DNA of 64,000 nt from Mycolicibacterium sp. P9-64 (GCF_008329605.1 NZ_NPKO01000005.1:372001-436000), one strand, 5' to 3'. Positions 41,858 through 51,618 are shown, counted from the first letter of the stretch. A program made the numbers and translations. The notes: a model not told the origin generated them from the letters alone.

Positions 41858-42018
41858 CTGAGCTTAGGACGGCTCACTAATTGGAATGTTTGGGCCCACT
41901 CCACCGCGGGAACAAAGACCCCCGAGCCGCCAAGCGCGCAGCGGCCAGCAAAGGAGTCTTCATCCCTGACCCGGCCCGTCGTGAACTCATCCGACGGGCC
42001 GGATCAACTCTTCAGCCC

Positions 42019-43128
42019 ATGGCCACCCATCCCACGTTCGGCGTCGAGGAAGAGTTCCTGCTCGTCGATCCACACAGCGGCGAACCCGTCCCATACAACC
42101 GTGCGGTCGCGGACCGGGCGAAGGCCAAGGGCGTCGATCTGCAGCTGGAACTGACCAGCTGTCAGGTCGAGACCACGTCGGACGTGATGGCTTCGAGTGA
42201 GGATCTGCGGGCCGAGCTCACTCGGCTGCGCGGCGTCGCTTCGGAGGCGGCCGTCGGTGTCGGCGCGCGGCTGCTGGCCGTGGGATTGCCCCCGACGGTC
42301 CCGCGCGAATTCCCGATCACCGACAAACCGCGCTATCGCGAGATCGCCGAGAAGTTCGGCATGATCGCCCACGAACAGGGCATATGCGGCTGCCACGTAC
42401 ACGTGGCGGTGCCCTCGCGCGAGGTCGCGGTGCGGGTGGGCAACCGCCTGCGGCCGTGGCTGCCATCGCTGCTCGCGCTGACGGCGAACTCGGCGATCTA
42501 CCGCAGCACCGACACCGGCTACGCCAGTTGGCGCAGCGTGCTCTGGGCGCGGTGGCCCAGCGCAGGCCCGCCACCGCACTTCGATTCCATCGACGACTAC
42601 GACGCGGCGGTCGCCATGATGCTGGATGCCGGCGCCATCTTGGACGACGGCATGGTCTATTGGGACGTCCGCCCTTCGGCCAACTTCCCGACCATCGAAG
42701 TGCGCGTCGCCGACGTCCCCGCGACGGTCGCCGAGACGGTCCTGTTCGCCACGCTGGTGCGTGCGGCAGTGATGACGGCACTCGACGACGAGCAAAGGGG
42801 TGCCCCGATGCCGTCTCTGACGTCGCACGCTCTCAAGGCGGCCTACTGGACGGCTGCGCGGTACGGCTTGGCCGGCCGGACCGTCGACCTGGCAGACACC
42901 CACGCGACGCTGCCTGCCGCGCATCTTCTGTCGAACCTGGTCGACCGGGTCGAACCGGCTCTCGAGGCACTTGGCGAGGTCGACATGGTCCGCGAGGAGC
43001 TGACGCGTGTCACCGCCGAGGGCAACGGTGCGATGCGTCAACGTCGGGCGTGGGAGCGGCGCCACGAGGTCGGCGACGTCATCGAAGAGGCCGCGACCGC
43101 CACGGCCGCCGGAGTCCGGCTCAGTTAG
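42019..43128 (+). CDS. YbdK family carboxylate-amine ligase (glutamate-cysteine ligase type 2)
   Basis: 369 residues from ATG 42019. [12 protein letters not shown] is the diagnostic start, [15 protein letters not shown] and [16 protein letters not shown] follow, and [20 protein letters not shown] is the GCS2 catalytic core. The frame is open from 41881, but that part is unlike the family and carries no ribosome binding site. YbdK enzymes ligate glutamate to amines or cysteine with ATP. The stop overlaps the stop of rskA by 3 bases (TTAG). Confidence 0.92.
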   Translation: MATHPTFGVEEEFLLVDPHSGEPVPYNRAVADRAKAKGVDLQLELTSCQVETTSDVMASSEDLRAELTRLRGVASEAAVGVGARLLAVGLPPTVPREFPITDKPRYREIAEKFGMIAHEQGICGCHVHVAVPSREVAVRVGNRLRPWLPSLLALTANSAIYRSTDTGYASWRSVLWARWPSAGPPPHFDSIDDYDAAVAMMLDAGAILDDGMVYWDVRPSANFPTIEVRVADVPATVAETVLFATLVRAAVMTALDDEQRGAPMPSLTSHALKAAYWTAARYGLAGRTVDLADTHATLPAAHLLSNLVDRVEPALEALGEVDMVREELTRVTAEGNGAMRQRRAWERRHEVGDVIEEAATATAAGVRLS

Positions 43129-43859
43129 ACCAGCGGCAGTTCGGCGAACACCGGAGTGGTCGGCTGCGTCGACCCGCTGCCGGGCTCCACGGTGAAGGCG
43201 AGGGCCTTCGAACCGCCGAGATCGGGCAGCACCGCGGTGGTCGACGGCGCAACGGCCTTCGCGTCCATCGTGCCCGCCGAGTGCGCGCCATCGGCTCCGA
43301 CCAGCCACATCTGGTAGACGGTGCCCGGCTGAGGCGGGGCCACGTTGTTCATCACCAGCACGGCGGCGTTGCGCTCGCGGGAGAACACCACCGTCGCGGT
43401 GCCACCGGTCGGGATGGCACCCGACACCGTCCGGACGTCCGGCGCGGCGAAGATCTGCTCCGTCGTCGACGTCGGGGTCTGAGGACGCAGCGACAGGCCG
43501 ACCCCCAGCGCGCCGACGCCGATGACCAGCGCGGCGGCGGCCGCCAGCGCCACGGTGCGCCAGCGGACCGACCGGGTGACCGGCGTCGGCGCTTCCGAAG
43601 GCACCGCGCGCAGCGGAGGCTGCTGGACTGCGGCGAGCAGCCGGTCGCGCACGTGATCTGGGGGTTCGATCGCGGTCGCCGCGGAGACCACCGCCATCGT
43701 CTCGCGGACGGCACGCACCTCGTCGGCGAACTCGCGCGCCACGTCAGCGGGTGCCGCGGCAAGCTGGCGATCGATGTCGGCGCGCTCAGCCGCTGAAACG
43801 GCGTGCAGTGCGTAGGGCGTCGCCAGCTCTACGAGGTCGGGGGCGGTTGGCTCGGTCAC
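43125..43859 (-). CDS. rskA: Anti-sigma-K factor
   Basis: 244 residues. The cytoplasmic anti-sigma domain ([23 protein letters not shown]...) has no HxxxCxxC zinc motif, as in RskA. One membrane span follows ([26 protein letters not shown], about residues 99-123), and the extracytoplasmic C-terminal RskA domain ends in [13 protein letters not shown] 43859 overlaps the sigK stop (GTGA). It holds SigK inactive at the membrane and is degraded by regulated proteolysis (known for M. tuberculosis). The frame appears intact. Confidence 0.95.
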   Translation of the reverse strand: MTEPTAPDLVELATPYALHAVSAAERADIDRQLAAAPADVAREFADEVRAVRETMAVVSAATAIEPPDHVRDRLLAAVQQPPLRAVPSEAPTPVTRSVRWRTVALAAAAALVIGVGALGVGLSLRPQTPTSTTEQIFAAPDVRTVSGAIPTGGTATVVFSRERNAAVLVMNNVAPPQPGTVYQMWLVGADGAHSAGTMDAKAVAPSTTAVLPDLGGSKALAFTVEPGSGSTQPTTPVFAELPLV

Positions 43860-44401
43860 GCCGCCCCCAGACAGTTGCGCAGTCCGCGGATGGCATCGCG
43901 CATCCGTGACTTGATCGTCGCGAGATTCGCCGACAAACGCTCCGACACTTGGACATAGGTCAGGCCTTCGTAATACGCCAGCTGGACGCATTCACGTTGG
44001 GCGTCGGTCAGTGCACCCAGGCATTCGGTCACCTGGCGTCGTTCGTCGCTGGAGATGACGGCCTCGGCGACGCGATCAGCGGCGATCTCGACGTTCGCGA
44101 TGCCGTATCGCGAGTCGCGCTGGGTGCTCGCCTGCTCCGACCGCACCCGGTCGACGGCACGGCGGTGTGCCAGCGTCAGTAGCCATGCCAACGGTGACCC
44201 GACCGATGGGTTGTAGTTCGCGGCGTTATGCCAAACCTGCAGGTAGACCTCTTGCGTGGTCTCCTCGCTGTAACCAGGATCCCGCAGGACGCGGGTGATG
44301 AGTCCGAACACCCTGGCCCGGGTGTCGTCGTAGAAGGCGGCGAACGCCTCGACGTCGCGTTGTGCCACCCGGCGCAGCAGTGCGTCGAGGTCGGCAGTCA
44401 C
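43856..44401 (-). CDS. sigK: ECF RNA polymerase sigma factor SigK
   Basis: 181 residues from GTG 44401. It begins [50 protein letters not shown] (region 2) and ends with a region 4 helix-turn-helix ([32 protein letters not shown]). Line-up with M. tuberculosis SigK from memory is nearly continuous. Cys127 (VTECLGAL) and Cys177 (LRNC) correspond to the redox-sensitive Cys133/Cys183 pair reported there. It is co-transcribed with rskA and the five upstream lipid-related genes, and a SigK-type promoter is found in front of the first of them. Confidence 0.96.
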   Translation of the reverse strand: MTADLDALLRRVAQRDVEAFAAFYDDTRARVFGLITRVLRDPGYSEETTQEVYLQVWHNAANYNPSVGSPLAWLLTLAHRRAVDRVRSEQASTQRDSRYGIANVEIAADRVAEAVISSDERRQVTECLGALTDAQRECVQLAYYEGLTYVQVSERLSANLATIKSRMRDAIRGLRNCLGAA

Positions 44402-44440
44402 GCCGGAAAGCCTACTGGCCCACCCAAGCAAAGTCACAGA

Positions 44441-45220
44441 CTATCGCGATCTCGGTGGCAGCGGTACGAAAAATGAAGTGCGCAAGCAGTATTCGCGGAA
44501 GCCGGGACGGTCGGCCATGACGCGCTCGGTTAGCCGAGCGCCGGTCGCGTAGACCAGGAAGTAGGTCATCGCCACTGGTGACAACACCGTCGACAGCGAC
44601 GACAGCCCCGCGATGGTCACCAGCCATAGCCCCCACCACACTGCGGCGTCGCCGAAGTAGTTGGGATGACGCGTCCACGCCCACAGCCCGCGGTCCATGA
44701 TGACGCCCTTGTTGGCCGGATCGGACTTGAACGCACGCAGCTGCCAGTCGCCGACGGCCTCGAACGCCACGCCGACCAGCCACACCGCCACGCCGGCGAT
44801 GAGCACCGGCCACAGCGCCGTCGGGGTCGGACCGAGTACCGCGGACAATTGCAGCGGCAGCGAGATGAACCACGCGATGACGGCCTGGAGCAGGAAGATC
44901 TTGCGCAGCACGTTGACCGCGGAGAAGTCGTCCCGCAACAGCTTGCGGTAGCGCGGATCCTCACCCTTGCCCGCGGACTTGTTCACCATGTGCCAGGCCA
45001 GCCGCAGTCCCCACACCGCGACGAGTCCGAACAGCAGCCATCGACGGAACGGGTCCCCGTCGCCGATCACGGCAGCCAGCGCCGCCACCACCACGAAGCC
45101 CACGCCCCACGTGACGTCGACGACGTTGTAGCGCCCGATTCGGCGGCCCACGACGAATGTGATCCCATAGGTCAGGATCAAGATCGCCAGTGCGGCAGCG
45201 GAAACGACGAGAAAGCTCAC
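44441..45220 (-). CDS. DUF1295 (steroid 5-alpha-reductase-like) membrane protein
   Basis: 259 residues with about 6-7 membrane spans. The C-terminal half has RAFKSDPANKGVIMDRGLWAWTRHPNYFGDAAVWWGLWL and GFREYCLRTSFFVPLPP, the DUF1295/ICMT-like signature, with NADPH or SAM-type ligand binding in the family. GTG 45220 overlaps the CFA-synthase stop (GTGA). It corresponds to Rv0446c in the SigK operon. A part in lipid modification with its neighbours is probable, and its reaction is unproven. Confidence 0.93.
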   Translation of the reverse strand: MSFLVVSAAALAILILTYGITFVVGRRIGRYNVVDVTWGVGFVVVAALAAVIGDGDPFRRWLLFGLVAVWGLRLAWHMVNKSAGKGEDPRYRKLLRDDFSAVNVLRKIFLLQAVIAWFISLPLQLSAVLGPTPTALWPVLIAGVAVWLVGVAFEAVGDWQLRAFKSDPANKGVIMDRGLWAWTRHPNYFGDAAVWWGLWLVTIAGLSSLSTVLSPVAMTYFLVYATGARLTERVMADRPGFREYCLRTSFFVPLPPRSR

Positions 45221-46491
45221 GTGCCTGCTCCGGTTGGCGCGAACGTCCACTGGTAGACGTCGAGGTAGCCGGAGCGGAAGCCGGCCTCGGAGTAGGCCAG
45301 GTAGAGCTCCCACATTCGGTGGAACGTCTCGTCGAACCCCAACGCCGACACCGCTTCCCGATGCTCGATGAAGCGCTCGCGCCACAACCGCAGCGTCTCG
45401 GCGTAGTGCGGCCGCAAAGACAGCATCCCGACGGTGCGCAGCCTCGTCTGACGCTCGGTGACCCCGACCAGTGCCTCCACCGACGGGATCAGCCCGCCCG
45501 GGAAGATGTACTTCTGAATCCACGTGTAGGTGTTGCGGGAGGCCAGCATCCGGTCGTGCGGCATGGTGATGGCCTGAATCACCACACGGCCGCCGGGGGA
45601 GACCAGCCGGTCGAGGGCTTGGAAGTAGGTGGGCCAGAACGGGTATCCGACCGCTTCGATCATCTCCACCGACACCACGGCGTCATACAGGCCGTCGACC
45701 TCGCGGTAGTCCTTGAGTTCGATCCGCACCCGGTCGGACAACCCGGCATCGGCCACCCGGCGCTGGGCCAGTCGCTGCTGCTCGGCGGACAAGGTGATGG
45801 AGTGCACCTCGGCACCGCGTTGCGCGGCCCGGATGCAGAGTTCGCCCCACCCGGTGCCGATCTCGAGCACCCGGCTGCCAGGTCCGACACGCGCCGAGTC
45901 GAGCAGCCGGTCCACCTTGCGGCGCTGCCCGTCGGCCAGGTCGGCCCAAGTCGGCTGCGAGGTGTCGAACAGGGCACTCGAGTAGGTCATGGTCTCGTCG
46001 AGGAACTGCGCGAACAAGTCGTTGGACAAGTCGTAGTGCTCGGCGACGTTGGTCCGCGCCTGGGTGGGACTGTTGTGCATCGAGCGTGGGTGGTGGACCA
46101 CCGCGAGCGGACGAAGACGTTGCAGCGCAGACGGAATGAGATCGGCCACCGACGTCGCGAAGGCAGTGAGTAGGCCGGCCAGATCGTTGGAGTGCCACTC
46201 ACCGGCCATGTACGACTCGCCGAAGCCAATCAGTCCGTACCGGCCAACCCGTCGGGCCAACGCATCGGGGCGGTGCACCACCATCGTGGGCAGCGTTGGA
46301 TCGGCCGCGCCGATCACCGACCCGTCGGGATACTGCAGCCGGATCGGGAGCCGCGCCGCGGCGCGGCGAAGGAACGTGTGCGCAAGCTCCCCGGCGGCGG
46401 CACTGAACGGCCCCCGCGGCACCCGCGTCACCGAGGGCCACGGATCGGAATCGGTTGTCGAAGTTGGGTTTCCGGTGGTGTTGATGGTCAC
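45217..46491 (-). CDS. ufaA1: Cyclopropane-fatty-acyl-phospholipid synthase family methyltransferase (UfaA1-like)
   Basis: 424 residues. An N-terminal lipid domain precedes the SAM methyltransferase fold: LLDSARVGPGSRVLEIGTGWGELCIRAAQRGAEVHSITLS is the SAM motif. AEHYDLSNDLFAQFLDETMTYSSALF and IFPGGLIPSVEAL are CFA-synthase signatures. It corresponds to Rv0447c. Members add a methyl or methylene group to an unsaturated lipid chain, and with the FAD protein upstream a methyl-branched (tuberculostearate-like) product is possible (inference). Confidence 0.93.
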   Translation of the reverse strand: MTINTTGNPTSTTDSDPWPSVTRVPRGPFSAAAGELAHTFLRRAAARLPIRLQYPDGSVIGAADPTLPTMVVHRPDALARRVGRYGLIGFGESYMAGEWHSNDLAGLLTAFATSVADLIPSALQRLRPLAVVHHPRSMHNSPTQARTNVAEHYDLSNDLFAQFLDETMTYSSALFDTSQPTWADLADGQRRKVDRLLDSARVGPGSRVLEIGTGWGELCIRAAQRGAEVHSITLSAEQQRLAQRRVADAGLSDRVRIELKDYREVDGLYDAVVSVEMIEAVGYPFWPTYFQALDRLVSPGGRVVIQAITMPHDRMLASRNTYTWIQKYIFPGGLIPSVEALVGVTERQTRLRTVGMLSLRPHYAETLRLWRERFIEHREAVSALGFDETFHRMWELYLAYSEAGFRSGYLDVYQWTFAPTGAGT

Positions 46492-47246
46492 AGCTGGTCG
46501 ACCCTCTCATTCTCGGCCACGGGTGTTTGGGGGACTCTGGGCACGACGGGAACGCGGCGTAGCCACAGCGTGATTCCGTGGACGCGAATCCACAGCGCGC
46601 CCACCAGCGGTGCCAGGGGCGCCGTCAGTTGAAGGCGAAGGATCTGAGCGATCCCGGCCTTGAGTCGGTCGCCGTGCAACGTCGCGACGAACGCCGGCTT
46701 GTTGTCCCTGTGCAGCGAGATCGTCACGTCGGCGGTGTCTTCCGGCAGGGGGGCGCGCACCAGGTAATAGCCGTCGACGTCGTTGAACGGCGAGACGTAC
46801 AGCTTCTTCTTCACCGCGGCCGGGGCGTCGCCGGTGGGCGGCAGCAAGTAGGCGTGCCTGCCGCCGTAGGTGTTGTGTACCTCGGCCACCACGTGCTGCA
46901 TCATGCCGTGGGCGTCGTGGCACCAGTAGATGCTGATCGGGTTGAACACGTACCCGAGCACCCGTGCCTGCAGTAGGGCGGTGATGGTGCCGCCCCGCAG
47001 GTCGATGTCGTGCGCGGCGAGGAACGCGTCAACCCGGTTGCGCAGGGTGTCGGCGACGCCCGCCGCGGGAGGGGTCGACAAGTGGTCGCGCGCTTCGAAT
47101 TTCGCGAACGGACGCAGCCACCGGGGCAGTTGCGGCAAGTGGTCCAGGTCGACGTACCAGCTGTATCCGCGTTGCTCGAAGTAGTGGTGCACCGGTGCAC
47201 GGCGCAGGTGGGTGATCCGGGTGCGGTAGAGGGCCGGCCGCTTCAT
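46488..47246 (-). CDS. DUF1365 domain-containing protein
   Basis: 252 residues from ATG 47246: ALYRTRITHLRRAPVHHYFEQRGYSWYVDLDHLP, VLGYVFNPISIYWCHD and LYVSPFNDVDGYYLVRAPLP are the DUF1365 blocks. The family always travels with the FAD oxidoreductase and CFA-synthase-like genes; its activity is unknown. It corresponds to Rv0448c. The stop overlaps the UfaA1 start by 4 bases, the start overlaps the FAD protein's stop. Confidence 0.94.
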   Translation of the reverse strand: MKRPALYRTRITHLRRAPVHHYFEQRGYSWYVDLDHLPQLPRWLRPFAKFEARDHLSTPPAAGVADTLRNRVDAFLAAHDIDLRGGTITALLQARVLGYVFNPISIYWCHDAHGMMQHVVAEVHNTYGGRHAYLLPPTGDAPAAVKKKLYVSPFNDVDGYYLVRAPLPEDTADVTISLHRDNKPAFVATLHGDRLKAGIAQILRLQLTAPLAPLVGALWIRVHGITLWLRRVPVVPRVPQTPVAENERVDQL

Positions 47247-48553
47247 GCTACGACCGCCTGCAGCCGTTGGCCGACTGGCCATTCGGCGCCGAGTCGGGCC
47301 GCCGCCCGTACCCCGGATGCGGCACCGTCCTCGTGGAAGCCCCAGCCGTGATAGGCGCCGGCGAACACTATCCGGTCATCGTCGAGCGTCGGTAGCTGCC
47401 GTTGCGCGGCAACGGATTCCGGAGTGTAGAGCGGGTGCTGATAGATCATCTCGGCGACGACGGACGCGGGATCCACCACGTCTCGGCCACCGAGCGTCAC
47501 CATGAACCGCCGAGGGCCCGACAGTCGCATCAAGCGGCTGATGTCGTAGGTCACCAGCACGTCGGCTGCGTCGGCGCTCGGCGGGACCCGGTAGTTCCAC
47601 GAGGCCTGGGCGCGCGGCCTACGGGGCAGCACCGAGACGTCGGTGTGCAGCTGAGCGTGGTTGGTGGAGTAGGGCATTGCGCCGAGCACGGAGCGTTCGG
47701 CGGCAGTCGGCTCGGCCAGCATCAACAGCGCCTGATCCGGGTGCGTGGCGATCACGGCGGCGTCGAACCGTCGCGGTCCGTCGTCGCCCGCAGTGACCTG
47801 CACACCGTCGGGAACCCGCCGAACCGATCGCACCGGTGTGCCCGCGACGATCTCCTGGATCGTCTGAGCAATGGCGTTGACGTAGGTCGCCGAGCCGTCG
47901 ACGACGGTGCGCCAGGTCGGCGAGCCGAACACCGACAACATACCGTGGTGCTGCAGGAAGACGAACAGGTAGCGGGCGGGATAGCGCATCGCCTCGCCGG
48001 GAGCGCACGACCAGACGGCTGCCACCAGCGGCGTCAGGAAGTACTCGACGAAGTACTTGGAGAACCCGTGTCGTGCGACGAACTCCTCGAGCGGTTGGCC
48101 GTCGTCGGCAGACTCGTCCTCGAGCAGCGCGGTGGCCGCACGGTGGAACCGGGCGATCTCCGCGAGCATCAGCAGATAGCGGGGCCTGGTCAACGACGTC
48201 CACGACGGGAACAGGCCGCCGATGCCGCGGGCGCCCGCGTACTCGAGGCCGGAGTCGTCGTCGCGCACCGACATCGACATGTCGGTGTCGCGCGTCGCGA
48301 TGCCGAGATCGGCGAACAGCCTGCACAACGTCGGGTACGTCCGGTCGTTGTGCACCAGGAAGGCCGAGTCGATTCCGATGAGGTTGCCGTCCCCGTCGTC
48401 GACGTAGTGCGTATGTGCATGGCCGCCCAGCCGGGTGTCGGCCTCGAACAGTGTCACCCGATGGCGAGCGGACAGCACGTATGCGGCGGTGAGTCCGGCC
48501 ACGCCGCTCCCGATGACGGCGATCGAGCGCCCGAGTGTGTCTTCACGTTCCAC
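47243..48553 (-). CDS. FAD-dependent oxidoreductase, first gene of the sigK operon (Rv0449c-like)
   Basis: 436 residues. It starts with a Rossmann FAD motif (SIAVIGSGVAGLTAAYVLSARHRVTLFEADTRLGGHAHT) and ends with DDDRIVFAGAYHGWGFHEDG, as in desaturase/amine-oxidase-like FAD proteins linked to CFA synthases. I choose GTG 48553, although the frame is open far upstream, because the SigK-type -10 box ends 8 bases before it, giving a leaderless start. It probably acts with the CFA-synthase and DUF1365 proteins on a membrane lipid. Confidence 0.93.
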   Translation of the reverse strand: MEREDTLGRSIAVIGSGVAGLTAAYVLSARHRVTLFEADTRLGGHAHTHYVDDGDGNLIGIDSAFLVHNDRTYPTLCRLFADLGIATRDTDMSMSVRDDDSGLEYAGARGIGGLFPSWTSLTRPRYLLMLAEIARFHRAATALLEDESADDGQPLEEFVARHGFSKYFVEYFLTPLVAAVWSCAPGEAMRYPARYLFVFLQHHGMLSVFGSPTWRTVVDGSATYVNAIAQTIQEIVAGTPVRSVRRVPDGVQVTAGDDGPRRFDAAVIATHPDQALLMLAEPTAAERSVLGAMPYSTNHAQLHTDVSVLPRRPRAQASWNYRVPPSADAADVLVTYDISRLMRLSGPRRFMVTLGGRDVVDPASVVAEMIYQHPLYTPESVAAQRQLPTLDDDRIVFAGAYHGWGFHEDGAASGVRAAARLGAEWPVGQRLQAVVA

Positions 48554-48560
48554 GACTTCT

Positions 48561-48587
48561 ATTCGGAGCCGCTCGTTTCTTGGATGG
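48561..48587 (-). promoter_or_regulatory. SigK-type promoter of the Rv0449c-rskA-like operon
   Basis: Minus strand: CCATCC (48587-48582), 15 bases, CCGAAT (48566-48561), followed by A. These are the -35 and -10 elements reported for SigK promoters in M. tuberculosis (spacing there about 16-17 as I recall it). A start of transcription 6-7 bases on coincides with GTG 48553, which implies a leaderless mRNA and autoregulation of sigK. Confidence 0.75.
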
Positions 48588-48634
48588 GTGCGGGTCGCGT
48601 TGCGTGTCGCGGAACCGCGCGTAGTGTGCCGATC

Positions 48635-50248
48635 GTGACGACGACGCTCTTCCGGAACGGAACCATTTGGACGGGAACATCCGGGCAAACGACTGATGCG
48701 CTGCTGGTCGTAGATGGCGTCGTCGCCGGTCTTGGCGAGGACGCGCTGGGACGGGCCGGTGCCACCGAAGTCGACCTCGACGGCGGCTTCCTGATGCCGT
48801 CGTTCGGGGACGGACATGCCCATCCGATGCTTGGCGGGCTGGAGTTCGTCGGGCCGCCGGTGCGACCCTGCAAGTCGGTCGAGGAGATCGTCGAGGCCGT
48901 GCGGGTCTTCGCCGCGGAGCATCCCGATGACGAGTGGATCGTCGGCGCCTCCTACGACAGCAGCCTCGCGCCTGGCGGCCTCTTCGACGCCCGCTGGCTG
49001 GACGAGGCGGTGCCCGACCGGCCGGTGTTCCTGCGGGCGTGGGATTACCACACGGCCTGGTGCAATTCGGTTGCCCTGCAACGGGCGGGTATCACGGACG
49101 ACACACCGAACCCGCCGCTCGGTGAGCTCCCGCGCCGCGACGACGGCTCGGTGCTCGGCACCCTGCGGGAGTGGGGTGCGGTGGACCTGGTCACCTCCGT
49201 CATGCCCGTGCGCGACGAAGCGGTCAGGATCGCGGCGCTCGGCACCGCCGCCGACTACTACCTGGCCAGGGGCGTCACCTGGGTGCAGGACGCGTGGGTC
49301 GAACCCGGCGACGTCGACACCTACGTCGCCGCGGCGGAGCGCGACGCCTTGCGCATCCGGTTCAACCTGGCGCTGTACGCCGATCCCCGCTACTTCGACT
49401 CCCAGTTGGAGGGTTTCGCCGAGGCCCGCCGCCGCGTCGACGCGGTGGGTTCGCCGTTGCTGACCGCGAACACGGTGAAGTTCTTCGCCGACGGTGTCGT
49501 CGAGAACGAAACCGGCGCGCTGCTCGCCCCGTACTGCGATGGGCTGCATTCACACGGCATGCAGGTGTGGGAGGGGCAGAGCCTGGCGGAGGCTGCCCGC
49601 CGCGTCGACGAGCTCGGTCTGCAGATCCACATCCACGCCATCGGCGACGCCGCCGTACGCCAGGCGCTCGACGCCATCGCCTACGCCGTCGAGTCCAACG
49701 GTCCGCGGGACCGGCGGCCGGTGATCGCGCACGCACAGCTGGTCGACGACGCCGACATCAACCGGTTCGCCGAGCTCGGCGTGATTGCCAACATGCAGCC
49801 GCTGTGGGCGCAGCAGGACGCGCTGATGGTGGTGCTCACGGTGCCCCGGCTCGGTCCCGATCGGTCCGACAAGCAGTATCGGATCCGCACCATCGACGAC
49901 TCGGGCGCGTTGGCGTTCGGGTCGGACTGGCCGGTGTCATCCGGTGCCCCGCTCGATGGCATCGCCGTCGCGATCTCCCGTCGCACTTCGGACGGGGACC
50001 CCGAGGGTGGTTGGACGCCCGAGGAGACCGTCACCATGGAACGGGCATTGACGGCCTACACATCGGCGGTCGCTGATCAAGCATTCGCCGGACAAGCGAG
50101 TGCGCCGTGGGGCACGATCGGCGTCGGCGCCAGCGCCGATCTGGTGTGGCTCGCTTCCGATCCGCGCACAGTCTTGGCGCTCGACGTCCCAGCAATCGTG
50201 GTACGCGGAACCTTCCTGCAAGGCAGGGCGGTTCATTCCGCTACCTGA
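48635..50248 (+). CDS. Amidohydrolase family protein (YtcJ/NfdA-like)
   Basis: 537 residues from GTG 48635. GFLMPSFGDGHAHPML carries the HxH metal motif; LQIHIHAIGDAA, PVIAHAQLVDD and LAFGSDWPVSSG supply the remaining His and Asp ligands of the amidohydrolase barrel. It resembles YtcJ-like N-substituted formamide deformylases and M. tuberculosis Rv0552. It is divergent from the sigK operon (81 bases between starts) and directly followed by an APC permease after 11 bases. Together they suggest uptake and hydrolysis of an amide or amine. Confidence 0.9.
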   Translation: MTTTLFRNGTIWTGTSGQTTDALLVVDGVVAGLGEDALGRAGATEVDLDGGFLMPSFGDGHAHPMLGGLEFVGPPVRPCKSVEEIVEAVRVFAAEHPDDEWIVGASYDSSLAPGGLFDARWLDEAVPDRPVFLRAWDYHTAWCNSVALQRAGITDDTPNPPLGELPRRDDGSVLGTLREWGAVDLVTSVMPVRDEAVRIAALGTAADYYLARGVTWVQDAWVEPGDVDTYVAAAERDALRIRFNLALYADPRYFDSQLEGFAEARRRVDAVGSPLLTANTVKFFADGVVENETGALLAPYCDGLHSHGMQVWEGQSLAEAARRVDELGLQIHIHAIGDAAVRQALDAIAYAVESNGPRDRRPVIAHAQLVDDADINRFAELGVIANMQPLWAQQDALMVVLTVPRLGPDRSDKQYRIRTIDDSGALAFGSDWPVSSGAPLDGIAVAISRRTSDGDPEGGWTPEETVTMERALTAYTSAVADQAFAGQASAPWGTIGVGASADLVWLASDPRTVLALDVPAIVVRGTFLQGRAVHSAT

Positions 50249-50259
50249 GAGGAGCGAAC

Positions 50260-51618
50260 ATGTCGACATCGGATCCGTTGGTCGGAGTATCGCCCGACGC
50301 CCGCGAGGGGACACTCAAACGCGCACTTGGCGTGCCGTCGTTGGTGCTCTTCGGCCTCGTCTACATGGTGCCGCTGACCGTCTTCACGACCTACGGCATC
50401 GTCACGCAGGTCTCGGGCGGCCGGGTGGCCTTCTCGTACGTGTTCACGCTCGCCGCGATGATCTTCACCGCGAGGTCCTACGCCCGGATGGCCGCAGCGT
50501 ATCCCGTTGCGGGATCTGCATATGCGTACACCCAGAAGTCCTTCGGTGCGCCGATCGGGTTCCTGGCAGGCTGGTCGCTTCTCCTCGACTACCTGTTCCT
50601 GCCGATGCTGAACTACCTCGTCATCGGGCTCTATCTGAACGCCGCGGTCCCCGGAATCCCGCAGTGGGCGATCATCGTCGCGACGGTCGTGATCGTGACG
50701 GTGCTCAACATCATCGGCATCGTGTCGGTGGCGCGCGCCAACTTCGTGATCATCGCGGTCCAGACGGTCTTCATCGTCGTGTTCTTCGTGATGTCGTTCG
50801 TCACGCTCTCGGGGCTCGGCAACGTCGACATCGCGGCGCCGTTCCGCGGTGACGGCACCGCGCCCGGTCTGAGTCCGGTGCTGGCCGGGGCGGCGATCCT
50901 GTGCCTGTCGTTTCTCGGCTTCGATGCCGTGTCAACGCTTTCCGAGGAGGCCAAGGACGCCAAGCGCGACGTGCCGCGGGCCATCATGATGGCAACGATC
51001 ATCTGCGGCATCATCTTCATTCTGCTGTCGGTGGTGTCGGGTCTGGTGTTCCCGTCCAACCAGTTCGCCGACGTGGACACCGGTTCCACGGACGTGATGC
51101 TCGCCGCGGGTGGCACGTTCCTCAACGTCTTCTTCACCGCGGCGTACGTGGCTGGTGCGCTCGGCTCGGCACTGACGTCGCAGGCGTCGGTAGCGCGCAT
51201 CCTCTACGCCATGGGCCGCGACGGCATCCTGCCGCGCAAGATCTTCGGGCACGTCTCGGTGCGGTTCAGCACGCCGACGTGGGCGATCGTGGTGGTGTCC
51301 GTCGTCTCGCTGGCCGCAGTGTGGGTGGACCTGGCGACGCTGTCCTCCGTGGTGAGCTTCGGTGCACTAGTGGCGTTCTCAGTGGTCAACCTGTCAGTGC
51401 TGAAGCACTACTTCATCGACGAGGGGGAGAAGAACGTCCTCAACAATCTCGTGCTCCCGCTCATCGGCTTCGCGCTCACGGTGTGGCTGTGGACCAGCCT
51501 GTCCGGTGACGCCCTGAAGATCGGATTGATTTGGCTGGCCATCGGATTCGTCTGGCTCCTCGGAGTCACCCGCGGATTCCGGCGGCCCACGCCAGTGCTG
51601 GACATGGCCGAAAGCTAG
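50260..51618 (+). CDS. APC family amino acid/amine permease
   Basis: 452 residues with 12 spans. GVPSLVLFGLVYMVPLTVFTTYGIVTQVSGGRVAFSYV, AYAYTQKSFGAPIGFLAGWSLLLDYLF and FLGFDAVSTLSEEAKDAKRDVPRAI are characteristic APC-superfamily (putrescine/amino-acid importer) blocks. ATG 50260 has GAGAGGAG upstream. It forms an operon with the amidohydrolase. Its stop overlaps the convergent gene's stop (CTAG). Confidence 0.92.
   Translation: MSTSDPLVGVSPDAREGTLKRALGVPSLVLFGLVYMVPLTVFTTYGIVTQVSGGRVAFSYVFTLAAMIFTARSYARMAAAYPVAGSAYAYTQKSFGAPIGFLAGWSLLLDYLFLPMLNYLVIGLYLNAAVPGIPQWAIIVATVVIVTVLNIIGIVSVARANFVIIAVQTVFIVVFFVMSFVTLSGLGNVDIAAPFRGDGTAPGLSPVLAGAAILCLSFLGFDAVSTLSEEAKDAKRDVPRAIMMATIICGIIFILLSVVSGLVFPSNQFADVDTGSTDVMLAAGGTFLNVFFTAAYVAGALGSALTSQASVARILYAMGRDGILPRKIFGHVSVRFSTPTWAIVVVSVVSLAAVWVDLATLSSVVSFGALVAFSVVNLSVLKHYFIDEGEKNVLNNLVLPLIGFALTVWLWTSLSGDALKIGLIWLAIGFVWLLGVTRGFRRPTPVLDMAES

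Noticed and set aside
47402..48634. Long plus-strand extension ahead of the amidohydrolase
   Set aside because: It is antisense to the FAD oxidoreductase gene and lacks any domain; the amidohydrolase begins at GTG 48635.
48554..49549. Long minus-strand extension ahead of the FAD oxidoreductase
   Set aside because: Antisense to the amidohydrolase gene; the SigK promoter places the start at 48553.
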